Source: Chryseobacterium rhizoplanae (GTDB lineage: Bacteria; Bacteroidota; Bacteroidia; Flavobacteriales; Weeksellaceae). From it: DNA of 64,000 bases. How positions within the stretch are numbered: position 1 is the first letter of the stretch; every line of letters begins with the position of its first letter. Below the pieces are notes generated by a model. It did no database searches and was not told where the DNA came from. It saw only the letters and a list, made by a program, of their open reading frames with translations. Where the stretch lies: contig NZ_FXTC01000001.1 in assembly GCF_900182655.1 (NCBI RefSeq), positions 558,001-622,000 of the forward strand. The letters are read 5' to 3'. Shown here piece after piece: positions 1-8,652 of this stretch. Position numbers and translations under genes: made by a program.

Positions 1-867
1 TGGATGAAAGACAATGGAAAATCAAAAGGAGGAAGCTTGAAACCTGAATTCTATAAAACATATGCTCAATATTTTGTAAAATATATTCAGGGAATGAAAA
101 AAGAAGGGATTACCATTGATGCCGTAACTCCTCAGAATGAACCTCTGCATCCGGGAAATAACCCGAGCTTGTATATGCCTTCTGAGCAGCAGGGAAATTT
201 TATTAAAAATCATTTAGGTCCGGTTTTTAAAGCCAATGGAATTACCACTAAAATTGTGGTTTATGATCATAATTGCAGCAAACCAGAATATGCCATTGAT
301 ATTTTAAAAGATTCCGAAGCCAATCAATATATTGATGGATCTGCTTTTCATTTATATGAAGGAGATATTTCAGCATTAAGTACGGTACATGATGCTTTTC
401 CGGATAAGAATTTATACTTTACCGAACAATGGACCGGATCCAAAGGAACTTTTGCCGAAGACCTGAACTGGCATACAAAAAATGTCATCATCGGATCTAT
501 GAGAAACTGGAGTAAAATTGCACTGGAATGGAACCTTGCCAATGATCCGGAATATGCGCCGCATACAGATGGAGGATGCACAGAATGTAAAGGAGCAATT
601 ACCGTGTCTGACAGTGAGAATTTCACCAGAAATGTTTCCTACTATATTATTGCACACGCTTCGAAATTTGTTCCGGCAGGTGCTCAGCGTATCGCTTCCA
701 CACAGACTGATAGATTGTCTACTGTTGCTTTTAAGACTCAATTTGGGAAAATAGTGTTAATTGTGCAGAACGATAACCCTTCAGATGAGAATTTTAATAT
801 TAAATTTGCCGGGAAAACCGCTGCTGTAACAATTTCAGGACGTTCTACAGCAACCTATATTTTTTAA
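1..867 (+). CDS. GH30 family glycosidase, 5'-truncated by window edge
   Basis: C-terminal two thirds of a glycoside hydrolase family 30 enzyme. The reading frame is open from base 1 and its first visible residues (WMK) match the PAWMK segment of the complete GH30 gene at 4033-5472, so the gene begins upstream of the window. The acid/base Glu lies in QNEP (bases 139-141) and the nucleophile Glu in YFTEQW (bases 424-426), which are the usual GH30 catalytic positions. GH30 enzymes of this type cleave beta-1,6- or beta-1,3-glucans or glucosylceramide; which one cannot be read here. Stop to next start is 9 bp, so it is cotranscribed with the GH3 gene. A CTEC cysteine pair near bases 580-590 is absent from the second GH30 copy, so the two are diverged paralogues rather than a recent duplication. 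Confidence 0.9.
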   Translation, partial: WMKDNGKSKGGSLKPEFYKTYAQYFVKYIQGMKKEGITIDAVTPQNEPLHPGNNPSLYMPSEQQGNFIKNHLGPVFKANGITTKIVVYDHNCSKPEYAIDILKDSEANQYIDGSAFHLYEGDISALSTVHDAFPDKNLYFTEQWTGSKGTFAEDLNWHTKNVIIGSMRNWSKIALEWNLANDPEYAPHTDGGCTECKGAITVSDSENFTRNVSYYIIAHASKFVPAGAQRIASTQTDRLSTVAFKTQFGKIVLIVQNDNPSDENFNIKFAGKTAAVTISGRSTATYIF

Positions 868-876
868 TTTGATACT

Positions 877-3099
877 ATGAAAAGAGTTTATTTCTTACTG
901 GCATTTTCAGCATTGGGATTGAATGCTTACGGACAGAAAACAATTGATCAGAAGGTAGCCGAATTGCTGTCTAAAATGACCCTTGAGGAAAAAGTAGGGC
1001 AGATGGTCCAGTACAGTGGGTTTGAATATGCTACAGGACCTCAGAAATCTAATTCGGCAGCCGTGTTAGAAGAAATTAAAAAAGGTAAAGTAGGGTCTAT
1101 GCTGAATGTGGCAGGATCAGAAGAAACCAGATCGTTTCAGAAACTGGCGATGCAGTCAAGACTGAAAATTCCTTTGCTGTTCGGGCAGGACGTTATCCAT
1201 GGATACCGTACCACATTTCCTGTAAATCTGGGACAGGCAGCAAGCTGGGATCTTGGAATGATAGAAAAATCAGAAAGAATCGCTGCAACAGAAGCCGCTG
1301 CTTATGGTATTCACTGGACATTTGCTCCAATGGTGGATATTGCCAGAGATCCCAGGTGGGGAAGAGTGATGGAGGGTTCCGGGGAAGATACTTACCTGGG
1401 AACAAAAATAGGATTGGCAAGAATCAAAGGATTTCAGGGCAGAGGTTTGGGAAGTTTGGATGCAGTGATGGCCTGTGCAAAACATTTTGCAGCATATGGA
1501 GCTGCTGTAGGTGGAAGAGATTACAATTCTGTAGATATGAGTCTCAGACAACTCAATGAAACATACCTTCCTCCGTTCAAAGCTGCTGCTGAAGCAGGAG
1601 TAGCTACTTTTATGAACTCTTTCAATGACATTAACGGAATTCCGGCAACGGCTAACAAATATATTCAGAGAGATCTGTTAAAAGGAAAATGGAACTATAA
1701 AGGTTTTGTGGTTTCAGACTGGGGAAGCATCGGGGAAATGGTTCCTCATGGCTATGCCAAAGATGCTAATGAAGCGGGAGAAAGAGCAATACAGGGCGGA
1801 AGCGATATGGATATGGAAAGCCGTGTCTATATGACAGAACTTCCAAAATTGGTCAAAGAAGGAAAGGTAGATCCGAAACTGGTAGATGATGCAGCAGGAA
1901 GAATTTTAACCAAGAAATTCGAGATGGGTCTTTTCGATGATCCTTATAGATTTAGTAATGAAAAAAGACAGAAAGAACAAACTGACAATCTGGAGAACAG
2001 AAAATTCGGAAGAGAATTTGGGTCAAAAAGTATTGTTCTTCTTAAAAACCAGGGAAATATTCTTCCCCTTTCAAAAACGACAAAAACAGTTGCACTGATA
2101 GGACCTTTCGGTAAAGAAACAGTAGCCAATCACGGGTTCTGGTCTGTAGCGTTCAAAGATGACAGCCAAAGAATCGTTTCACAGTTTGACGGCATTAAAA
2201 ATCAACTGGATAAAAACTCCACTTTATTATATGCAAAAGGCTGCAATGTAGATGATCAGGATAAAACCCAGTTTGCAGAAGCCATAGAAACGGCTAAAAA
2301 AGCAGACGTGGTAATTATGACATTGGGAGAAGGCCATGCGATGAGCGGAGAAGCAAAAAGCAGAAGTAATATTGGTTTTACAGGTGTTCAGGAAGATTTA
2401 TTGAAAGAAATTGCCAAGACAGGTAAGCCGATCATTCTGATGGTGAATGCAGGAAGACCTTTGATTTTCAACTGGGCATCAGATAATATTCCAACAATTG
2501 TGTACACATGGTGGTTGGGAACTGAAGCAGGAAACTCTATTGCAGACGTTCTGTTTGGTACCGTGAATCCCGGAGGAAAGCTTCCGATGAGCTTCCCAAG
2601 AACAGAAGGGCAGATTCCTGTGTATTACAATCACTATAATACAGGAAGACCTGCAAAAAATAATACAGACAGAAACTATGTTTCAGCCTATATAGATCTT
2701 GATAATGACCCGAAATATCCGTTTGGATATGGTTTAAGCTATACTGATTTCAAATATTCTGATATGGTATTAAGTTCAACAAGCCTTACAGGAAATCAGA
2801 CTCTGAATATCAGTGTTACCGTTTCCAATACAGGAAAATACGATGGCGAGGAGGTTGTTCAGCTTTATATCAGGGATCTTTTCGGTAAAGTAGTAAGACC
2901 TGTAAAGGAACTGAAAGGTTTCCAGAAAGTACTTATCAAAAAAGGAGAAAGTAAAAAGGTCGATTTTAAACTTACTCCCGAAGATCTGAAATTCTTTGAT
3001 GATGAGCTGAAATTTGACTGGGAAGGTGGAGAGTTTGATATTATGATCGGAACTGACTCTCAACATGTCCAGACAAAAAGAATAAACTGGACAAAATAA
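877..3099 (+). CDS. bglX: GH3 beta-glucosidase (BglX-like), secreted
   Basis: 740-residue glycoside hydrolase family 3 enzyme with an N-terminal signal peptide (cleavage expected after LNAYG, about residue 19). The order is the (beta/alpha)8 domain with VVSDWG (nucleophile Asp281), the alpha/beta sandwich domain with the GEGHAMSGEA segment holding the candidate acid/base Glu, and a C-terminal fibronectin III-like domain ending in GTDSQHV. Length and order are those of periplasmic BglX. It releases glucose from the non-reducing ends of beta-glucan oligosaccharides. It sits between a GH30 and a GH16 gene on one strand, so it probably finishes oligosaccharides made by its neighbours. Start chosen because the signal peptide follows at once. 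Family certain; the exact linkage preference is inferred. Confidence 0.93.
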   Translation: MKRVYFLLAFSALGLNAYGQKTIDQKVAELLSKMTLEEKVGQMVQYSGFEYATGPQKSNSAAVLEEIKKGKVGSMLNVAGSEETRSFQKLAMQSRLKIPLLFGQDVIHGYRTTFPVNLGQAASWDLGMIEKSERIAATEAAAYGIHWTFAPMVDIARDPRWGRVMEGSGEDTYLGTKIGLARIKGFQGRGLGSLDAVMACAKHFAAYGAAVGGRDYNSVDMSLRQLNETYLPPFKAAAEAGVATFMNSFNDINGIPATANKYIQRDLLKGKWNYKGFVVSDWGSIGEMVPHGYAKDANEAGERAIQGGSDMDMESRVYMTELPKLVKEGKVDPKLVDDAAGRILTKKFEMGLFDDPYRFSNEKRQKEQTDNLENRKFGREFGSKSIVLLKNQGNILPLSKTTKTVALIGPFGKETVANHGFWSVAFKDDSQRIVSQFDGIKNQLDKNSTLLYAKGCNVDDQDKTQFAEAIETAKKADVVIMTLGEGHAMSGEAKSRSNIGFTGVQEDLLKEIAKTGKPIILMVNAGRPLIFNWASDNIPTIVYTWWLGTEAGNSIADVLFGTVNPGGKLPMSFPRTEGQIPVYYNHYNTGRPAKNNTDRNYVSAYIDLDNDPKYPFGYGLSYTDFKYSDMVLSSTSLTGNQTLNISVTVSNTGKYDGEEVVQLYIRDLFGKVVRPVKELKGFQKVLIKKGESKKVDFKLTPEDLKFFDDELKFDWEGGEFDIMIGTDSQHVQTKRINWTK

Positions 3100-3163
3100 A
3101 ATTGACGAGAGTTGAATTCAATAGGAGCGGGCTTTAGCCCGCTTAATAAAAGATTTTGAATAT

Positions 3164-3180
3164 GGCTTTAGCCAAAACCT
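3164..3180 (+). repeat. Dispersed 17-bp repeat ggctttagccaaaacct, with adjacent GC-rich palindrome
   Basis: The gap between the GH3 and GH16 genes holds a perfect hairpin GCGGGCT-TT-AGCCCGC (3127-3142) followed by the 17-mer GGCTTTAGCCAAAACCT. The 17-mer recurs exactly at 8716-8732. Both copies are preceded by AGCCCG and an A/T stretch, so this is one intergenic REP-like element family. The hairpin lies inside the glycosidase cluster and could stabilise or attenuate the transcript. Confidence 0.75.
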
Positions 3181-3186
3181 AAACCT

Positions 3187-3996
3187 ATGCATCTCAAAGC
3201 TAAAAATATCATTAAAATAGTTGCAGCAGGAACTTTATTCCTTTCTGTTACGAACTGTGCCTCGCACAAACCTGATTCTCACAGAACCCTGATCTGGAAT
3301 GATGAATTTAATGGGAAAGGTCTTCCGGATTCATTAAAATGGAATTATGATACCGGAGGAAGCGGTTTTGGTAACGAGGAAGCTCAGTTTTATACCAAAA
3401 ACAGGCTTGAGAATGCCAGAATGGAAAAAGGAAACCTCATCATTGAAGCTAAAAAAGAAAATTGGGAAAACAATAAATATACTTCCGCAAGACTTTTAAC
3501 CAAAGGAAAATTTGCTTTTCAATATGGAACAGTAGAAGTCAGAGCAAAGCTTCCCAAAGGTCGTGGAACATGGCCGGCAATCTGGATGATGAGTGAAAAT
3601 ATGAAGAAATGGCCGGATGATGGTGAACTGGATATTATGGAGCATGTTGGTTATAACCAGGGATTTATACATGCTTCCGTTCACACAAAAAAATACAATC
3701 ATATTCAGGGAACACAGAAAACAGATACACTGTTTGTAAAAGATGCCAGTGAGAAGTTTCATGTCTATAAAGCAGACTGGACACCGGAAAAGATTGATGT
3801 GTATATCGATGATCAAAAATTTTTCACCTATGTGAATAAAGAGAAAAGTAGTGAAGCATGGCCCTTTGACAGACCTTACTTTATCATTTTAAACCTAGCT
3901 GTAGGTGGAATGTGGGGAGGGCAAAAAGGAATTGATGATTCTATTTTTCCACAGAAATATTATATAGACTACGTAAGAGTCTACCAGAATAAATAA
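3187..3996 (+). CDS. GH16 endo-beta-1,3-glucanase-like lipoprotein
   Basis: 269-residue glycoside hydrolase family 16 protein. The N-terminus is a lipoprotein signal with lipobox SVTNC (Cys24), so it is probably anchored to the outer membrane. The catalytic signature ExDxxE is present as Glu147-L-Asp149-I-M-Glu152 within DGELDIMEHVG; Glu147 is the nucleophile and Glu152 the acid/base by family analogy. The form with the extra Met between the acids is typical of laminarinase-type GH16. WPAIWMM and the C-terminal DYVRVYQ strand are also family hallmarks. It would make endo-cuts in beta-1,3-glucan (laminarin or fungal wall glucan), feeding the GH3 and GH30 enzymes beside it. Domain certain, substrate inferred. 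Confidence 0.92.
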   Translation: MHLKAKNIIKIVAAGTLFLSVTNCASHKPDSHRTLIWNDEFNGKGLPDSLKWNYDTGGSGFGNEEAQFYTKNRLENARMEKGNLIIEAKKENWENNKYTSARLLTKGKFAFQYGTVEVRAKLPKGRGTWPAIWMMSENMKKWPDDGELDIMEHVGYNQGFIHASVHTKKYNHIQGTQKTDTLFVKDASEKFHVYKADWTPEKIDVYIDDQKFFTYVNKEKSSEAWPFDRPYFIILNLAVGGMWGGQKGIDDSIFPQKYYIDYVRVYQNK

Positions 3997-4032
3997 TGAA
4001 TAGGGGACACCATTGTCCAAAATAAAAAAATC

Positions 4033-5472
4033 ATGAGAAAACTAATTGTAAGTTGTTTTGTAGTAGGCGTTGTCATCAATGTCAATGCTCAGAATTATTG
4101 GAAAAAGAATGCCGGAAAAACAGCTAAGGTGATCCTTACCAATTCGAAAGCGGATGAGAAGATGGCGGATAAAGGAGCCGTTAAATTTGAACAATTTGGT
4201 CAGCCCAAGGAAACGGAAGCTTGTATTTTTGTAGCTCCCAACTTTAAATATCAGAAACTGATAGGAATTGGCGGTGCCATCACAGATGCATCAGCAGAAA
4301 CTTTTTATAAAATGCCAAAGAACAAGCAGAAGGAAATTCTGGAGGCTTATTTTGGAAAAAACGGATTGGGTTACACTGTGGTACGTACCAATATGAACTC
4401 CTGTGACTTCTCCAGTGATTCTTACATGTATGTAGAGGATAATGATACTTCCCTGAAAACGTTTAATGTTGCTCATGATGAGAAGTATAAAATTCCGATG
4501 ATTAAAGAAGCGCAGAAAGCAATAGGAAGTAATTTTACCTTCTATTTCTCTCCATGGAGCCCGCCTGCCTGGATGAAATCAAACAAAAGTTTGTATAAAG
4601 GAGGAAGATTAGAAAATGAATACTATCAGACATGGGCAGATTACTATATCAAATTCATTAAAGAATACGAAAAAAGAGGAATCAATATCTGGGGACTGAC
4701 CGTTCAAAACGAGCCAATGGCTACCCAAAGCTGGGAATCATGCATCTACACCGCTGAAGAAGAAGGAGAATTCCTGAAAAAGAACCTTGGACCCACCCTT
4801 TGGAAAAACGGATATAAAGATAAAAAAGTAATGATCTGGGATCATAACAGAGACCTCATCTACCAAAGAGCCACTACTACATTAAGCGATCCTGAAACTT
4901 CAAAATACGCCAGCGGTATCGGGTATCACTGGTATGAAACATGGAACAATAAAACCCAGCTTTTTGACAATTTAGCAGAAACGCACAGAGCTTTTCCGGA
5001 TAAATTCTTAGCGTTCACGGAAGGTTGCAAAGAACAGTTCAGTATGGATAAGATCTATGATGTAAGCCTGGGTGAGCTTTACAGCAAAAATATGCTGAAC
5101 GATTTTAACAAAGGAAATGCATTATGGACTGACTGGAATATTCTATTGGATGAAACCGGAGGACCTAATCATAAAGGAAACTTTTGCTTTGCCCCAATTA
5201 TTGCAGACACAAAAACAGGAGAGGTATTCTATACCTATGAATACTATTATATAGGCCACGTTTCAAAATATATCAAACCCAATGCTCAAAGAATCGGAAG
5301 CTCTTCCAACAGAGCTGCGTTGACATCTTCCGCTTTTATGAATGAAAACGGACAGCTGGTAACTGTTATTATGAATGATTCCGACAATGATATTGAAACG
5401 AATCTATGGATAGAAGGAATGGCTGCCAAATTGAATGCTCCTGCGCACTCTATACAGACTGTAATTTTATAG
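4033..5472 (+). CDS. GH30 family glycosidase, complete, secreted
   Basis: 479-residue GH30 enzyme with a signal peptide (MRKLIVSCF to VNAQ). It has a split N-terminal beta strand region, a TIM barrel with SPPAWMK, acid/base Glu227 in VQNEP and nucleophile Glu330 in FTEGC, and a C-terminal beta-sandwich ending in APAHSIQTVIL. It starts 36 bp after the GH16 stop and closes the operon, since a strong terminator follows. Two GH30 genes plus GH16 and GH3 point to degradation of a branched beta-1,3/1,6-glucan such as laminarin or a fungal wall polymer. Subfamily cannot be settled by eye: beta-1,6-glucanase and glucosylceramidase are both possible. Confidence 0.92.
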   Translation: MRKLIVSCFVVGVVINVNAQNYWKKNAGKTAKVILTNSKADEKMADKGAVKFEQFGQPKETEACIFVAPNFKYQKLIGIGGAITDASAETFYKMPKNKQKEILEAYFGKNGLGYTVVRTNMNSCDFSSDSYMYVEDNDTSLKTFNVAHDEKYKIPMIKEAQKAIGSNFTFYFSPWSPPAWMKSNKSLYKGGRLENEYYQTWADYYIKFIKEYEKRGINIWGLTVQNEPMATQSWESCIYTAEEEGEFLKKNLGPTLWKNGYKDKKVMIWDHNRDLIYQRATTTLSDPETSKYASGIGYHWYETWNNKTQLFDNLAETHRAFPDKFLAFTEGCKEQFSMDKIYDVSLGELYSKNMLNDFNKGNALWTDWNILLDETGGPNHKGNFCFAPIIADTKTGEVFYTYEYYYIGHVSKYIKPNAQRIGSSSNRAALTSSAFMNENGQLVTVIMNDSDNDIETNLWIEGMAAKLNAPAHSIQTVIL

Positions 5473-5506
5473 TTTCATATTACATATTAATATTATTTTT
5501 GACAGA

Positions 5507-5540
5507 CCCGGCGGCCTCTTTGAGGCCGCCGGGTTTTATT
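5507..5540 (+). terminator. Rho-independent terminator of the glycosidase operon
   Basis: Perfect 12-bp GC-rich stem (CCCGGCGGCCTC, loop TTT, complementary arm to 5533) followed by a T run. It is the strongest hairpin in the window and ends the + strand operon 34 bp after the GH30 stop. Confidence 0.9.
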
Positions 5541-5573
5541 TGTGAATGATGAGTTTCCAGATGATAGAAACAG

Positions 5574-5601
5574 AAAACCCATGAAGTTTTTCATGGGTTT
5601 T
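5574..5601 (-). terminator. Terminator of fabI
   Basis: Inverted repeat AAAACCCATGAA / TTCATGGGTTTT with a short loop, T-rich on both strands. It lies 46 bp past the fabI stop in the convergent gap, and may work in both directions. Confidence 0.8.
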
Positions 5602-5647
5602 ATTTATTCTTGAACGGAACTTTGTCCGCTATTTTTTTAATGAATGA

Positions 5648-6457
5648 TTATTCAACATCATACTTGCTGATTACTTTCTGAGTAACACCCGAGCTGCTGA
5701 AACCTCCATCATGGAAAAGGTTCTGCATCGTTACTTTTTTAGTAAGATCAGAGAATAAAGTTACACAATAGTCTGCACATTCAAGAGCTGTGGCGTTTCC
5801 TAGTGGAGACATATCTTCTGCATATCCAAGAAATCCTCCGAAACCTTTCACACCACTACCAGCAGTAGTCATTGTAGGAGACTGAGAAACGGTATTTACA
5901 CGTACTTTTCTTTCACCCCAGTAGTTTCCGAAAGTTCTTGCAATGCTTTCAAGATAAGCTTTGTTATCAGACATATCATTATAATCCGGGAATGTTCTTT
6001 GAGCCGCAATATAAGTAAGCGCCAGGATGCTTCCCCATTCGTTCATACAATCTTTTTCCCAAGCTACACGCATTACTTTATGGAAAGAAACAGCGGAGAT
6101 ATCCCAACCTTTTTCCAACCAATCGTAGTTCATTTCTGTATAATGTTTTCCTTTTCTTACGTTGATAGACATTCCGATAGAGTGAAGGATAAAGTCGATT
6201 TTTCCAAATTTTGCAACTGCGGCATCAAAAAGTTTTTCAAGATCTTCTATAGAAGTAGCATCAGCACCTATTACTTCAGAACCTGTTTTTTCTGCTAAAC
6301 CATTAAGCTCTCCCATTCTTAAAGCAATAGGAGCATTGGATAAGATAAATTCAGCACCTTCCTCATGGCATCTTTCAGCAACTTTCCATGCGATAGATTG
6401 TTCATTAAGGGCTCCAAAAATAATTCCCTTTTTGCCTTTAAGTAAACCGTATGACAT
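5648..6457 (-). CDS. fabI: Enoyl-[acyl-carrier-protein] reductase (NADH)
   Basis: 269-residue member of the FabI branch of the short-chain dehydrogenases, the last reductive step of each type II fatty-acid elongation cycle. GALNEQSIAWKVA near the N-terminus is the FabI version of the cofactor-binding loop. The catalytic Tyr159-x6-Lys166 pair sits in PDYNDMSDNKAYLES, and LHSIGMS and RVNTVSQSPTMT match FabI. Length is normal. It is monocistronic, between its own promoter and terminator. The acyl-ACP desaturase at 17886 works on the same acyl-ACP pool. FabI is the known target of triclosan-type inhibitors; nothing unusual is visible at the active site. Confidence 0.96.
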   Translation of the reverse strand: MSYGLLKGKKGIIFGALNEQSIAWKVAERCHEEGAEFILSNAPIALRMGELNGLAEKTGSEVIGADATSIEDLEKLFDAAVAKFGKIDFILHSIGMSINVRKGKHYTEMNYDWLEKGWDISAVSFHKVMRVAWEKDCMNEWGSILALTYIAAQRTFPDYNDMSDNKAYLESIARTFGNYWGERKVRVNTVSQSPTMTTAGSGVKGFGGFLGYAEDMSPLGNATALECADYCVTLFSDLTKKVTMQNLFHDGGFSSSGVTQKVISKYDVE

Positions 6458-6481
6458 AATTTTTTAATGTTTATTATAATA

Positions 6482-6489
6482 CAAATGTA
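6482..6489 (-). promoter_or_regulatory. fabI promoter -7 element
   Basis: On the minus strand TACATTTG matches the Bacteroidota -7 consensus TAnnTTTG, 25 nt upstream of the fabI ATG. No convincing -33 TTTG is visible at the usual distance. Confidence 0.55.
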
Positions 6490-6516
6490 GCAATAATTGT
6501 GGTTATGACATAATAA

Positions 6517-6550
6517 AAAATGGAGCCTTATCAATTTAAGACTCCATTTT
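6517..6550 (-). terminator. Terminator of the 6578-6877 gene
   Basis: AAAATGGAG pairs with CTCCATTTT, with a further inner CTTA/TAAG pairing, and ends in a U run on the minus strand. It lies just past the stop of the small gene and upstream of the fabI promoter, insulating the two. Confidence 0.75.
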
Positions 6551-6577
6551 ATTGAAAATATTTATATGACTGAAATA

Positions 6578-6877
6578 CTAATTGGTTTTCTTATTCCATT
6601 CTGCCTTTACATCCTCTGCCGCATCTTTGGTTTTTTCCCATGCCTCATCTGCTTTATCCTTGATATCCTCCCATGCATCGGATACATTAGCTTTTACCCT
6701 GTCGAGCCAGTCTTCCTGGCTGGCTTCCTGATCATTATTCCTTTTCTCATTAATATAATCTTTAGCCTTATCTGCCAATTCATCGATTTTCCATTTGGCC
6801 TTGTCCGTTGCATTCTGTAAAGAATTTTCTACATTGTTTACTGCATTTTCCGCTTTGTTGTACTCTGAATTGTTCAT
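6578..6877 (-). CDS. Small charged helical protein, possibly stress-related
   Basis: 99 residues, rich in Lys, Glu, Asp and Ala, with no membrane segment, signal or cysteine. Heptad-like stretches (KAKWKIDELADKAKDY, AWEDIKDKADEAWEKTKDA) predict a nearly continuous amphipathic helix, and AWEDIKDKADEAWEKTKDAAEDV looks like an internally repeated 11-residue motif as in LEA or apolipoprotein-like stress proteins. Family resemblance is to YtxH or LEA-like stress proteins by composition only; I do not recognise a specific family. It is monocistronic with its own terminator. Start is the ATG at 6877. Confidence 0.7.
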   Translation of the reverse strand: MNNSEYNKAENAVNNVENSLQNATDKAKWKIDELADKAKDYINEKRNNDQEASQEDWLDRVKANVSDAWEDIKDKADEAWEKTKDAAEDVKAEWNKKTN

Positions 6878-7016
6878 AATAGTATAAATTTTAGTTTGGT
6901 ATTAGTAATTAAACAATAACCATTCCTAAAATCGGTAGCCTCTGTTAAACTTTTCATAATCTTTTGTTATATTTTTCCAAATCAGCAGTATCTTTAGTAG
7001 ATAAAATTTGATAATT

Positions 7017-7574
7017 ATGGAAAAAATACGGTGTGGATGGTGTGAAAAAGATGATCTCTACAGAAAGTATCATGACGAAGAGTGGGGAAGACCCGTGTAT
7101 GATGATGAAACACTATTTGAATTTCTTATTCTTGAAAGCTTTCAGGCCGGACTGAGCTGGTATACTATCTTATCTAAAAGAGAAAACTTCAGAAGTGCTT
7201 TTGATCATTTTGATTATAAAAAAGTAGCCGCTTATTCAGAGAAGAAGATCGAAGAATTAATGAACAACCCGGGGATTATCAGAAACAGGCTTAAAATTCT
7301 TGCAGCAGTTACCAATGCTCAGCGATTCATTGAAATTCAGAAAGAATTCGGGAGTTTTTCTAATTATATCTGGAACTTTACAGGCGGAAAACCCATTGAT
7401 AACAGTCCCCAGACTTTAGCTGATGTTCCTGCCACAACAGAAATTTCCGATCTTATTTCCAAAGAACTTAAAAAAAGAGGGTTCAAATTCGTGGGTTCTA
7501 CAGTAATTTATGCCCATATGCAAGCTACCGGAATGGTAAATGACCACATAAAAAACTGCTTTACCAGGAAATAA
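7017..7574 (+). CDS. tag: DNA-3-methyladenine glycosylase I
   Basis: Base-excision repair glycosylase that removes 3-methyladenine from alkylated DNA. The N-terminal RCGWCEKDD..Y..YHDEEWG and the C-terminal MVNDHIKNC supply the Cys and His residues that bind the structural zinc in E. coli Tag (Cys4, His17, and the terminal His/Cys). ESFQAGLSW is the helix-hairpin-helix region signature with the base-recognising aromatic. Length of 185 residues is typical. I place the start at ATG 7017 rather than the upstream in-frame TTG at 7008, because family members begin within a few residues of RCGW. Monocistronic as far as can be seen. Confidence 0.95.
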   Translation: MEKIRCGWCEKDDLYRKYHDEEWGRPVYDDETLFEFLILESFQAGLSWYTILSKRENFRSAFDHFDYKKVAAYSEKKIEELMNNPGIIRNRLKILAAVTNAQRFIEIQKEFGSFSNYIWNFTGGKPIDNSPQTLADVPATTEISDLISKELKKRGFKFVGSTVIYAHMQATGMVNDHIKNCFTRK

Positions 7575-7644
7575 TTGCAGGTATTTATTCAAATTCTGGT
7601 AAAATAAATTACAAATAAAAAAATCTTGAAAGGCTTATGGATAC

Positions 7645-7672
7645 TTTGTTTCATAACTTATCGATATTTTTG
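7645..7672 (+). promoter_or_regulatory. Promoter of the 7705 gene
   Basis: TTTG (7645-7648), 16-bp spacer, TATTTTTG (7665-7672). Both elements fit the Bacteroidota sigma-70 consensus, and the expected start site is about 25 nt before the ATG. Confidence 0.6.
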
Positions 7673-7704
7673 TACCATTAAAAAATGAAAACCTCTGTTG
7701 AAAT

Positions 7705-8466
7705 ATGAAGAAAATAGGAATTATAGGTTATGGCTGGCTTGGAGAAAAAATTGCATCTTCTTTATCCGGAAAATATATACTATCTGCAACGACAACAACA
7801 GATAATAAAGTAAATGATCTTAACAGCAAAGGAATTCATGCAGTACTAGCTTCTTTTCCGGATTATCAGCTGACAGAACCTGTTTCTCAATGGGAAGAAA
7901 TTAAAAATATTGATGTCTTGATCATTACCATTCCGGTTTCTGAAAAAAGCTGTTGTGTAAGTTCTTTATATAACAGAATTCAAAATTTATCAGCATTTAT
8001 CGGAGATTTTAAAGGACAGATGTTTCTAATGAGTTCCACAGGAGTTTATCCGGATCTTCCAAAAGAGTTTACAGAAGAGGATATTCTATTGGAAAGTGTG
8101 TCAGGAGAACGAATGCTAAGAAACAAATATCCTCAGCTCAATATTCTGAGACTTGGCGGTCTGATGGGAGACAACAGACTTTTGAAAAATTATAATGTCG
8201 GCAATCTTGATCATGCTGTGAATCATATTCATTATGCTGATATCAGCGCCATTATCACACAAATGATCGAAAACAAAACAGAAGCAAAACTTTATAATGT
8301 TACAGCTCCGATTCATCCGGCAAAAAGCCAGGTGATTAATGCACAGAAAAATATATTTGATGAAGAAAAGTTTGAGGTGAAAGGAAAGAAAGTGTTGTCT
8401 TCAAAATTAATTTCAGAACTGGATTATACATTTCAATATCCTGATCCTAGGACTTTTCATTTGTAA
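7705..8466 (+). CDS. NAD(P)-binding epimerase-like protein (YeeZ type)
   Basis: 253-residue Rossmann-fold protein. The N-terminal GIIGYGWLGEKIA is a GxGxxG dinucleotide-binding loop. The middle contains LMSSTGVYP, equivalent to the SSxxVY active-site region of extended short-chain dehydrogenases, and then LRLGGLMG and NHIHYADI as in NAD-dependent epimerases. The catalytic YxxxK is not clearly visible, as in YeeZ-type proteins whose substrate is unknown. It stands alone behind its own promoter, with repeats following. Function is best left as putative sugar-nucleotide epimerase or reductase-like. Confidence 0.75.
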   Translation: MKKIGIIGYGWLGEKIASSLSGKYILSATTTTDNKVNDLNSKGIHAVLASFPDYQLTEPVSQWEEIKNIDVLIITIPVSEKSCCVSSLYNRIQNLSAFIGDFKGQMFLMSSTGVYPDLPKEFTEEDILLESVSGERMLRNKYPQLNILRLGGLMGDNRLLKNYNVGNLDHAVNHIHYADISAIITQMIENKTEAKLYNVTAPIHPAKSQVINAQKNIFDEEKFEVKGKKVLSSKLISELDYTFQYPDPRTFHL

Positions 8467-8525
8467 TTAATTTGATTGGATTTGATCTTCCACCCATTTA
8501 TACATACTCAATTCTTATGATACCC

Positions 8526-8593
8526 TTTGTCATTCCGTAGGAATCTCTATGTTATTTTTAAAAACTGTATTTAGATTCCTACGGAATGACAAA
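8526..8593. repeat. 21-bp perfect inverted repeat with 26-nt loop
   Basis: TTTGTCATTCCGTAGGAATC at 8526-8545 (arm continues to 8546) is exactly complementary to 8573-8593. The arms contain no coding sequence, and the element lies in the tail of a 321-bp intergenic gap. It looks like a REP or miniature mobile element, and a copy of the 17-bp repeat follows at 8716. Confidence 0.8.
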
Positions 8594-8652
8594 CCGGATG
8601 GGTAGTTTTATTCATCGTGAAAAAAATAACTATTTTCAATATAATCAAATTT

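Noticed and set aside
6566..6820. 84-codon + strand reading frame across the small helical protein
   Set aside because: It is the antisense of the 6578-6877 gene, whose composition and terminator fit a real gene; the product is a Cys/Phe-rich frame without a family match.
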